NCBI RefSeq assembly: GCF_000372725.1
Contig: NW_005195220.1
Span: 70,319-108,203 of the forward strand
Reading direction: 5' to 3'
Source: Emiliania huxleyi CCMP1516
Lineage: Eukaryota; Haptophyta; Isochrysidales; Noelaerhabdaceae
Length of the DNA: 37,885 nucleotides
Under the pieces are notes generated by a model that saw only the letters and a list, made by a program, of their open reading frames with translations, searched no databases and was not told the origin of the DNA. The translations under genes and the position numbers were made by a program. Shown here piece after piece: positions 25,110-35,079 of this stretch. How positions within the stretch are numbered: the stretch's first letter is position 1; each line of letters starts with the position of its first letter.

Positions 25110-27278
25110 ATGACGTTGAAACTTTGGATAATGGGATTCACCTATATAATCGATTTCAGCGCTCCCGGCTTACTTTCGATGCTGCCACTTTCCATCGCGC
25201 CCTTGGGCGAGTGCGTCTCACAAGCGCAGGTCTTCCGCGACCCGATAGTCAACTTTGCCTACGGCGGTCGTGCCGACTTTCGCGGCCGCGACAACGCGCT
25301 CTACAACTTCCTCTCCGCGCCAGATTTGTCGGTCAACGTTAAGACGGAGGAGGCGGTCTTCTTTGCGCATCACGGCCTACTCACGGTCAATGGCACCTTC
25401 TTAACGGAGGCGCATATCACGGCGCAGCTGTCCCCACAAAAGCTCGCCACTGCCTCGTTCTGGGCGTCCGAACTCGACCCCAGCAACTTCGGCTGGAAAG
25501 TGATCAATGGGACCTGCGTCGGCCGCCCTTTCAAGTTCGGGTTCCACGGCAAGAAGGATTGCTGGGGTCTCAAGATGGCGATGGACCATTCGAGCGCCAC
25601 CTTTGAGCTCGGTAACTGGATGGTCACGGTGAAGGGCATGCACTCGTGCGACACCGGCCACGACTGCCTCATCAAGGGGCCGGCCCACCGGATCGATGTC
25701 GGCTTCACGGCACGCGGCGACGCTCCGGCCCGCGACCTGCCACACGGCATCATTGGCGCGGGCTCTCCCACAAATCCCCTGTTCGCCTCGCCCCTGTCGG
25801 ACCGTCCCTTTTCTCCTTGTGAGTAGGCCAGTCCTTTGCCACACCCGGGCTCCAGCGCAACGGCAAGCAGGATGTTTACCCCTTTGCTGGTGATTTCACC
25901 ACCAGCGCCCAAGCTGAAGGCGCCATCTCTGGCACGGCATCCGACTACGAGGTGCACAGCCCATTTGCCACCGAATTTGCCTTCTCTCGGTTCCACGGGG
26001 CAAAGGCCGATACCGCGTTGGTTGCTATCATCGGTGACCTGATTCGGTCTAATGTGCACGTAGATCAAACGGCGATGGGAGCAACCACCGGCATCGTCGA
26101 GGCATCGTCTGTCGAGCGCGTCGCCGACCCCGACACCGAAGCGGAGCGCCGTCGCCTCTCCGAGGCGCCCTGCCCTCCGCCACCGGCGATGAGTCCCCCG
26201 CCGAGTCCGCCTGCACCACCGCCTGCACCGCGTGCCATGAGCGCGAAGTGTCCGCATGAGGATGGGTGGGGGTACCTGTTCGAGATTGAGGACGTGGACG
26301 GCGTCTCTGATCTGCCAAACTCCAACAACGAGATTGCAAATGGCTTCCAGTATGAGAATTCCTACTATGTCGGCAACGAAGCGCTCGACACCATGATCCC
26401 CGACACCGGAGGGACGGCAAGCATTTGCTCCGGGACCACCCACGATACAGACGGAAACGAGGTGCCCGGGTGCGACCTGGTCTGCGTCGACATCGACGAC
26501 GAGCCATATAGGAGTGATGGGAGCGAGGGCCGACGCGGATTCGTGGTCGAGGGAGGAGCCCGCAACGCGGGGGGTGAGAATCAAGGCATCGCCGCGATTA
26601 TGCGCGCGGGAGCAATCCCAGCCTCCCTGAAGGCTCTCGGCTCGTCGTTCAAGAAGATGTTGGCGTGCTTTGCTGGCCAGTGCATGGACGCCTCGCTCGC
26701 AAACGGAGACGCGCGCCTTACTAAACTCATGAATTGCGGTGCCCCCCGCCCCCGCCTCCCTCCCGCCCCGCTTTACCACTTCCCACTCTTGCAGCCACGC
26801 TCACCGCCAAGCGTCTGTCTCCTATCCATACCTTTTTTGGTATGTGCACTCACGCTGCGCGCCATCGCTGTCTGCAGAAGGTACAAGGCGTGGGAAGACG
26901 GCAGCAGAGATGGAGTTCGAGCCCTTTACCAACAAGTCGCGGCGGCTGCTCAACTCCGACTTCGTTGCTGAAAACATGAGGGTTGGACGCATCCAGAGCC
27001 CCATTTGGCCTGAGATGCACCAAAGTTTCTACTATGCGACCGGCCCAAACAAAGTCACCGAAGGAAACATCTGCGAAGTCATCGTTTATCAAGGGCATCC
27101 CTGGGGGAATGCATTGATGTTCGGCCACCTAGGGAAGGGGTGCGGCCTCTCCATGTGGCGCGGCAACAAGATGTGGCCTCTCCACAACAATGTCGCGATG
27201 AACGGACCGTCATCATGCACAGGCTTGGTCGACAATCCAGACCGCAATGTCTTCCAGGTCCGATACAAGCTTCCGTGA
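25110..27278 (+). CDS. Probable secreted protein with vWD/root-cap-like region and Pro-rich linker
   Basis: Exons 25110-25755, 25827-26738 and 26878-27278 sum to 652 residues. Intron 1 (25756-25826) is GC-AG and restores HGIIGQSFATPG; intron 2 (26739-26877) is GT-AG and restores NCEGTRRG. The N-terminal 35 residues are hydrophobic (TYIIDFSAPGLLSMLPLSIA) and may be a leader. Then DPIVNFAYGGRADFRGRDNA, YNFLSAPDLSVNVKTEEA and VNGTFLTEAH recall von Willebrand D-like or plant root-cap-type regions with their G-x-x-FRG and late Cys residues. After SPFATEFAFSRF there is a Pro-rich linker (about 330-355), then a Cys-containing C-terminal region without a match. The family assignment is tentative; secretion is inferred from composition. 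The true start could be in an earlier exon. Confidence 0.55.
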
Positions 27279-27712
27279 GGTCAGGACAGGACGGCCCTGG
27301 GCCAATTCGCCGCCATCGCCCTCCAACTCGTTCCAGCAACTCGTGTCCCCCCCCCCCCCCTCCTTCTGTAATTATTTAGTCAAGTTTACGGCCGTAACAT
27401 CAATCAACAAAATTAATACCCACGTCCCTCGGCCAGGCCGCCGCCCTGCCCGAAAAGTCCGTCCAGTCTCGCACACGTGGAAAGTCCGTCCAGTCTCACA
27501 CACGTGGAAAGGGAGAGAGCACGTAAGCTCGGTATAGAGGCCAGCGGTAATGCTGGCGGCACCCCCACCCGAGGAGCATTCAGGGAGGATGCTCAGGGCA
27601 GACGTCAAGGGGCACCCCATTCACTCTCCTCATCCGATGGTCGACGTCTCACAAGTCAGCAGGAACGCACGGGCAGTCCTCCGGCCACCGAGCCACCGCC
27701 CCGGTCCGGGTT
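27279..27712. other. Intergenic region with 27-bp tandem duplication
   Basis: Positions 27454-27480 and 27481-27507 are 27-bp direct copies with one difference (AAAGTCCGTCCAGTCTC start). A C-run of fourteen occurs at about 27346. Between convergent genes; no frame supported. Confidence 0.6.
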
Positions 27713-28714
27713 CTATGGCGTGCCACACGGAGGCGATATGCGCGGACCCCCACCCGAGCAGTACGCATCGTTTCCATTCGCATCGGCCTGGCCCCAGTTT
27801 CCAATACAGTCTTCACGGCACTTGCACTGCTCCATGGCCGGGCAGCACGTGTCGCTCCCCGGAACGACGGCCGTCGCACAGCGGACTGCTTCGTTAGTGT
27901 TGTCGGGGTCGAGGTAGTCGGGGATGCCGTCACTGTCCGCGTCGCCGGTGCCCTCCTCCTTATCGGACGTCCCATCGCCGTCCGAGTCGGCGTCGCGGTA
28001 ATCGGGGTCGCCGTCGCCGTCCGTGTCGACGCAGCCCTCCACGGCGTCGGGGATGCCGTCGCCGTCCGAGTCGGGAATGCAGCTCCTCCCATCGGGACAC
28101 GCATTCGGGATGCAACTTTGCGGATACCACCTCTCGGGCCCGCAAAACGGGTCGGGCGAGCCATATACGCTGCCTTTTATTGTCGGCGAGCCGAGTTCCT
28201 CCGCAAACTTCGGCGTCGGGCATTCCATGTAGGTGCTCAATCCAGGATTGTACCGGGTCCAATACGGGTCATGCCGCGAAGTGCCATCAGGCCATTTCTC
28301 GACCCAACTCAAAGGCTTCCTCCAAGTACACCAGCCAGCGCCATAGTTGTTTGCTGCTACCCAATAGCAGTCAAGGTATGTGGTGGGTGGTGGTGCATCA
28401 CTTTGGTACCTCCATCCGGCTCCAGGTACCGAACTCCAGGTACCGACACTGATGTTGAGGTACGCGTCGCATTGTTCTACAGCATGATTGACGCCTGGCG
28501 ATATATAGGTCGCGGCAACCCTGTAATAATCGTCGGGACAGCCAGTTCTGAATGGCATGAAAGAGGTTTTGCAAGCGTTCTGCCCGAGGCCCTGACACGA
28601 ATCGACGAGCGTGGTATGTCCGCAATAGCCTGTTGGCATTCCGCACTCGCCCGTGCCCTCCTCCGCATCGGGCGACCCGTCACCGTCCGAGTCGGGGTCG
28701 AGGTGATCGGGCAT
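27713..28714 (-). CDS. Thrombospondin type 3 repeat protein (5' end incomplete)
   Basis: 333 residues are readable from an internal ATG at 28714 to the stop at 27713; the same frame continues upstream to about 28810 as PGDPLAACPASGDAKESSTA, so the true start lies in an earlier exon, perhaps the ATG at about 28880 (MEVGTIGG). Calcium-binding DxDxDGxxD motifs occur at both ends: DPDSDGDGSPDAEEGTGEC, and later DSDGDGIPDAVEG, DTDGDGDPDYRDADSDGDG and DADSDGIPDYLD. Between them is a Cys/Trp/Tyr-rich region of about 190 residues without a recognised fold. The tail is Cys-rich (CCPAMEQCKC). Such proteins are extracellular and bind Ca2+; in this alga it may be a cell-surface or scale protein (inference). 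Divergent from the GREB1-like gene. Confidence 0.68.
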   Translation of the reverse strand: MPDHLDPDSDGDGSPDAEEGTGECGMPTGYCGHTTLVDSCQGLGQNACKTSFMPFRTGCPDDYYRVAATYISPGVNHAVEQCDAYLNISVGTWSSVPGAGWRYQSDAPPPTTYLDCYWVAANNYGAGWCTWRKPLSWVEKWPDGTSRHDPYWTRYNPGLSTYMECPTPKFAEELGSPTIKGSVYGSPDPFCGPERWYPQSCIPNACPDGRSCIPDSDGDGIPDAVEGCVDTDGDGDPDYRDADSDGDGTSDKEEGTGDADSDGIPDYLDPDNTNEAVRCATAVVPGSDTCCPAMEQCKCREDCIGNWGQADANGNDAYCSGGGPRISPPCGTP

Positions 28715-28959
28715 GCCGTCACTGTCCGCGTCGGCGGTGCTGGACTCCTTGGCGTCACCGCTGGCGGGGCAAGCGGCGAGGGGGTCGCCGGGGGGGTTGG
28801 GATGATGGGGATGGTCTTTTCGGCGAGCACTACGGTGCTCGCGGATTCGACTGTCCCCCCGATCGTGCCCACCTCCATGAGGACGACGGCGCCTTCTAAA
28901 GGTCCGTCGCAGGCTGTGCCTCTTTTGGTACCTGTGTCGAACCTGTGTGCTGTGCGAGA

Positions 28960-29114
28960 GACCTGCCCTGGTTGAATTCTTTTTGGGGTGCTAGTTCGTG
29001 CCAGTCTGCTGTGAGAGGGATTGTCTTCGTAGAATTCTTTTTGGGGCGGAGAACGCGGGGCGCTCGGCTTCCTCGCCGCCGGCCGAGTCTCTCCACTCTT
29101 ACTCCCGTGCCGCC
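28960..29114. promoter_or_regulatory. Divergent promoter region with AATTCTTTTT / CAGTCTGCTG motifs
   Basis: AATTCTTTTT at 28974-28983 and 29032-29041 flank GCCAGTCTGCTGTGA at 28999-29013, identical over 15 bp to 16864-16878. The 33-bp step from the start of that motif to the next AATTCTTTTT is the same at both loci. The last site is about 75 bp before the ATG at 29115. Function is inferred. Confidence 0.5.
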
Positions 29115-32100
29115 ATGAGCGCCGGGGCGTCGGCATCGGACGACGGCGTGCTGCGGCTCCGCGGCGCCATTCCGGGCTCGGGGCCGGCCAGTGCAGAAAA
29201 GCGACAGCGAGAATTTGTGTTCTCCAGCGTTCCGGGCCAGCAAATGAATGGGAGGCCAGTCTTCGTCAGGAAGCGCCAAGGCGACATTCAACCGGAGGAC
29301 CGGACTCTATGGTTCGAGGACAGTGTGTGGCTGTCTGGCTCGAAGGAGGATTTCGATGAGCGGCTCAAGGCCGACGAGCGCTTCACGGTCGGTGATCCTG
29401 CCGTTGAGTTTATGTTCAGCAACTGGCGGTCAGAGGAGACCGATGTGGTTCACCCCAAGGACGTCAAGCACTGGTACTTCAGCGACGGCCAGGTCTGGAC
29501 GCCGACGACCCTCAGCAGCAAGGGCGAGGCGGCGTCTCAGCTTCACAGGCAAGGGAGCAAAAGCGCTGCCGCAGGTGACCCGCCGTGGCTGGTTGCCAAG
29601 GCGCTCGCGTATGCGAGCGGCGAACATGACGAGCTGTACTCGGAGCTGGCCGACCTAAACGGCTGGGACGGCCCGGATGGGCTTCTGAGCGTGCGTTTCG
29701 GCCTATGGCACGAAGACCACGGAAGCGCGTGGACGCCCTTGACATGGCTCTGCAGCGTTGGTGAAATTGCCTACGCGAAGAAGCTAGTCGAGAGAGGGGT
29801 AGACTTGGACGCGCCCGACGGAGAGGGGCGCACGCCCCTGATGAGCGCTGCCAGAAAGGTTTACGAGGCGCAAGAGCAGGTCGGCGACGCGATCGCCGAG
29901 CGCATCATCGACTCATATGGAGGCGAGTTCATGAGGCGGTGCGTCTGCCCATACTCCCTGCGCACACTATAGCACATCCACCTTCATTCCAGCCAGCCCG
30001 CCCCCCCACGCAGTTTCAACGACGTCGACTTTACCTTCGTGACGGCTGACTTCAACTCGCTGCGCAACCAGACCCGTGGGCGGCTCGTCAACTTGCGACC
30101 TCGAGATGCGCCCGGAGGGTTGCTGAAGGCTTCGGAGAATGTTTACGACAAGGCGCGAGTGATTGACCTTTTGCGCCAGGTGATTGCGGCCCCAACCGAC
30201 CATCTCTTCCAATAGGTCCTTAAGTTCAACGTCACGTGGCAACTAATACCTGGTACCAACGAAGCGGCGAAGATCGACGGCGCGAAGGTCGACCTCGTCG
30301 ACGAGCTGGTGAAGACGGCAGAGAAGCACCGCAAATCGCTCTTCGTCCTGGTCGTGGACGAGTGCCACTCGGCAGCCGGCAAGGACGACGAGCAGCAAAA
30401 GATCATCAACCGCCCGGACTTGTGGGACGCAAAGTACGACAACATCATCGTGCTGCTCTGCTCGGCCACGCCATACGTGGCCCTCACACGTGACAGCGCT
30501 GTGCCAGAGCGCTATCGGCGGCCCGACGGCTCCGTCATCTGGGTCGATGGGGTTGGCGGCAAGGCATGGCTCGAGGACCGTGCAACGGGCGCGCCGCTCT
30601 GGGGATCCGAGATCCCCTCCTCCGAGATGTTCGTCGCGGCCGGCAGCCACTGCGTGAAGCCCAGCCTTCGCAACGAGCTCAACGTCGTCATCTGGCGAGA
30701 CGTGGTTGGCGGCAACTTTGGCAGCTACTGCGGTCTCGACGACATCTTGGGGTCGTCTCACACCCACGCAGTGCTCGAGCTCAAGCAACGCTGGGCCGTG
30801 GACACGGACAATTTCGAAAAGCTGTTTGTTTTTGCAGCAGCAACAGCAGCAGCAACAGCAGCAGCAGCAGCGGCAGCACCGCAGCAGCAGCAGTCTGCAA
30901 CGCACCACCTCGAGCGCGCAGAGCTACTTGCTGCGGACTACGCCTTCAGCCTACTGTGTCGCTACGCCCGGCAACGATCGCAGGTTGAAAACGCTAAACT
31001 GCAGACATTTCTGCGACAGCAGGTGGCGAAGGACACCGTGACTGTCAAGCAAAAAAAACGCACCGTGACGCACGATTTCTGGCCAGCGCTGCGCGTGTTG
31101 CTCCTCTTTGAGTGCTCTACGAGTAGATGCCCCGGCGACTCTACCGGCATCCGCCGAAGCCTCAGCCAGCTCCCAACGGTGCTCACAGAGGACGCCATCG
31201 AAGCGATAGCGACAGACCTGCAGCAGCTGCTCCAGCTCCATCCACGCGTGGCACAGTACCCGAGCACCCTGACCGACAAGGCGGTGGATGCGCTCTTTCA
31301 GGGCCGGCCGGTGATGCAGGTGATTCGCGTGCCAAAATCTTCAGCGCAAGGCGACAGTGTTTGGGGCGTGACGGTTCCAGTCTACCTCGTGCGGGTTCGC
31401 GACGAGTTCGCTGCAGCGACTGCTGACGAACTCTGCCTTGATGGCGTGACTAGCACGCCCGTCTTGTGCCCCAGCGTGCAGTTCCAGATTGTGCGAGACC
31501 TGAGCAACGAGGATGTGTCAAAAACGATGCGGCCTCGGTTCTTTTTCGAGCTGCAGCAAGCAAGGAACTCGGCGGAGTACACGCAGCATTCCTGCCAGCA
31601 CGTGACCCCTACCTATGGAGCGTGCCCATGCCAGTCGGACAAATACTGCAAATCACGCGGCATCGACAAAGAAACCTTCCGATTCCATACCTTTGCGCCA
31701 AAGAACGGGCTGAAAAGAGCCATCGCAAAGAACACTGCGATGCCCAACGATCCGGCGACGAGAAAATGCGCTGTATGCGGGCACGTCCACATCCGTGTCG
31801 ACTCGTTCGCTGATCTTGTACCCGCTCGCGCCGAGAACGAGAACTCGGATGCAGCCAAGCCCATCCTGCTGGTTCTCGTGGACAAGGGCCGTCTCGGCGA
31901 CACGTTCCCGTCAACGTTTGAGTGCATGGACATGCGAGCTCGACCGAACATCAAACTGCTCGATTCTGCAGTGCAAGAGCTTGGACGGCTATGCCGGTAT
32001 TCATCTGGGTCGACTACGCCGCCGTATGCGCTCGTCGCGCCCATCCTCGGTGATCACCTGGCGGCGGCGGGCGGGTCGCTCGAGCAGCTCATTGCAAACA

Positions 32101-34853
32101 AGTGCAACCAAAACGATGTGGACGAGCACATCTCTCGAATTGGTGGCGCGCAACCCATCGAAGCGAGTGAGTCGCAGTCGCTCGTGGCGCACCTTCGCCG
32201 CAACTTCCATGCGTACTCCAGCACCAAGGCCAAGGCCGGAGATGCGCGCATGGGGTCATACGACATTGACCGCTCTCAATCGCAGCCCAGCACCTCCTTC
32301 TCGGAAGCCCAAAAGCCGCGCTGGCACAGGAGGCGCTTCGTTCTCTTTGGCGAGCCTCAGATCGGTAAGACGGCCGCGCTCGTTCACTGCATCGCCACCT
32401 TGCGTGCACGCGCGAGGCAAGCGGTCGTGGACGTCCTGCTCGCAGACGACGACAATAATGACTCCGATGACGGTTGCTTCGGCGCCACCAGCTATCCTGA
32501 CGTCGACACCCTCAAGAAAATTCCCTTCCAGCATGACAAGGACAGCCCAGCCAACGGCGACTACGGCGACCCGGCGTGCGACGCAGTGTGGGGGCACTAC
32601 CAGGACGGTGGGCGAGCGGACGAGCTAGACCCGGCGCTTCTTAGCCCGAGCCAGGGCAACCGCGGCCTCAAACCCAGTACTCGCTGCCGCAAACAGTCTG
32701 CAAGCGCAGCCTCGCAGGCCATGGAGCAGCCTGCTACAGCTCGCGTGAGCCTTGTCCCATACCTCGACGGGCGCAGAGGGGAGGGTTCGCCCGCGCTTGA
32801 GCGGCCCGCGCCTGTGCAAATCAGCTTCCAGTCCGGCGAGGTGGGCTGGCTCTACATCTCGGCTGCCCAGGCCGAGCTGAAATGCTGGAAGCATCTTGAC
32901 GGGGGCGTGGTACGGCTTCAGATTCCGGACGATGTCTGCCAGCTGCCGATATTCATGCTGAGCTACAAGGCGGGCAGAGCCGCTCAGCTCTGCCTCGACA
33001 AGCAGTTTGTCGGCCGCTCGTACTTGCAGGTCGTCTGCATCTACCCGGCGTCGGTGATCGGCCAAGCGATCTACAATGAGTACCTCACCCACCCAGACTT
33101 CGCCGAATGCTCCTTCTTCGTGCATCCTGAGGTTGCCTTTGACGAGCAGCGACGTCTGCGAGCACCTCGCTCGGCGGCCAGTAGCTCGGCGGCGGGTGGT
33201 GGCAGGTACTTCTCCTCGGTCGGCCACTCGAGGTACTCTGCACACCGATTTGCCGCTGCGGTCTGCTCGGGGACGCGGCATCGCTTCTATGTGATGCATG
33301 ACGACAACGTTGCTGGGTGGAAACGCTTCAACCTCAGGAGCGGTACCTCCGAGAGCGCTTCTCTGTCCACGGTGCTGCGGCGTTTCGAGACAGGCCTCGG
33401 TCTACAACTGGGCGACGACCCGCAGCCCGGCATGCGCGACATTGCGATGTTCGGCTTCCACTCTTGGCAGGGAGCAACGCGGGACTCGCCGGCAAGTCTG
33501 CAGCGCCGCTCGCCCTTTCTTCGCAAGCACGTCATGAAGGTGCTCATCATCAACCTCGACTTGCTCGAGTCCTTTAACTTTAAGCCACAGATGCATGCCA
33601 TGGAGGACCTCGACTTCAACTTGCGCATCAGCGGCAAGACGCGGCGGAGTGGAGGGGGCTCCGAATACGTCAGTCCTAATGCAGCAGCCACCACCAACAT
33701 CATATGCAAGTGCTCGGAGTTCGCCTACCTGCGCAGCTTTGGTGGCGGCGGCGTCCCGAAGCCTACCGCAGCCCCGAAGACTACTGAGGTGAACCTGGTT
33801 CCTTGGGCCGACCTGAGAGACGAGCAGCAAACTGCGCTGTTCGCGTCCTTGATGCAGCAGACTATGCGACGCGAGATGACAGCCGATCAAATGTTTCAGC
33901 AGCAAACGGATTGGAGGTCTTCCGGCGTGCCCGCGTCTGTTTTGTCTGCTTTGGGACTGCCTGCTTTGGGACTGCCTGAGCCGGCAGAGGACGCGGGGGA
34001 TGCCCATGCAAAGCAGGCGCTCTCGCCGGCGCCGCAGCCGACGCTGCAGCCGCCGCCGCAACCGCCGCCGCAGCCGCCGCCTAACACCGGCGCTGACGTC
34101 ACTGCGGCGGCATCTTCTTTAGCACCTGGCCTAGTCCCTGCCACCCCCGCCGCTCCCTCCGTCTCCTCGAGAGAGGTACACGACGGCTCGTCGCGGAGCA
34201 GCTCGACGCCTGCAGCGGCATACCGCATCAAAAGAAAGCCCTCTGATTGCGCCGCCGCCGCTCCCTCCGCAGCCGCTTCCAGTTCAGCGTTTCGAAAGGC
34301 ACAGAAGAGCGACGCCTCCAACCCCGCCGCCTCCTCCGCCGCCGCCACCGCCTCTTCCGCCGCGGCCTCTTTCGCCGCCTCCCCCACCGCCGCCTCCACC
34401 GCCGCCTCCATGGCGCTCTCTAAAGCCTCTGCCAGTCCCTCGCGACACAGGGGCGGGGGCGACCACGTCGGCAGCAGGAGCGGTAGCCGCCACCACGGCG
34501 GTGGCCCCAGCATTCGTCCGCCACCGCCGCGTGGCGGCGAGCGTTGCGATCACGGCCGCCATGATAGCCGCTCGGCACCTCCGCCTCACCGCGGCGACCA
34601 AGCGCCTCACCACGGCGGCCGAGGCGGTGGGTTTGGCGCGCCTCGCGAAGGTGTGCGCTACGACGATCGCGAACGGCATGGGAAGGGCTACGGCGGCGGG
34701 GGGGGCAGGCACGACGGCAGAGGTGCGTATGGCGATTGGCGTGGTGATCGCGGGGGTGGATACGGCCGTGGCAAGCCACGGGGAAGTGGCGACCGCTACG
34801 ACGACCGAGGCAGCCGCGGGCGTGGCGACCGCCGTGACGGTGGCCGACGCTGA
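29115..34853 (+). CDS. GREB1-like protein: circularly permuted SF2 helicase plus glycosyltransferase domain
   Basis: Exons 29115-29938, 30014-30179 and 30216-34853 (introns 75 and 36 bp, GT-AG) give 1875 residues. The N-terminal 275 residues include ankyrin-like TPLTWLCSVGEI and GRTPLMSAARK. Helicase-type motifs come in permuted order: VVDECH (II, about 378), SATP (III, 413), KGRLGDTFP (V, about 887), QELGRLCRY (VI, 917), then Walker A GEPQIGKT only at 1042-1049. Residues about 1200-1510 look like a GT-A glycosyltransferase (GWLYISAAQAELKCW, MHDDN at 1357, EDLDFNLR at about 1459). The tail is Ala/Ser- then RGG-rich, as in nucleic-acid-binding proteins. This order of permuted helicase then glycosyltransferase is that described for GREB1 and relatives of the DNA base-J-type glucosyltransferases. 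A CAG-repeat tract (30838-30895) inserts poly-Ala/Gln. Likely nuclear; substrate (DNA base or protein) unknown. Confidence 0.72.
30836..30897 (+). repeat. Coding CAG/CAA trinucleotide repeat
   Basis: About 20 CAG/CAA-type triplets inside the GREB1-like gene, read mainly as GCA (Ala) with ACA (Thr) and shifting to CAG (Gln) after a CGGCAGCACC break. It falls between helicase motifs III and V, a place that tolerates inserts. Confidence 0.9.
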
Positions 34854-34921
34854 CATTTTCAGTAGTCCACATACAGCGTTGCCTGTTGTACCGACGTACT
34901 TCGAGTAGTTGAGGCAGGGTA

Positions 34922-35031
<110 letters not shown>

Positions 35032-35079
35032 GGAAGGAGCGCCAGTGCGGTCCCTTCCCAAATATCAGCTCTGTGCCAC

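Noticed and set aside
27713..28714. Possible bacterial-type surface protein because of DSDGDG repeats
   Set aside because: The repeats also typify eukaryotic thrombospondin type 3 proteins, and the neighbours are all eukaryotic; no evidence of transfer.
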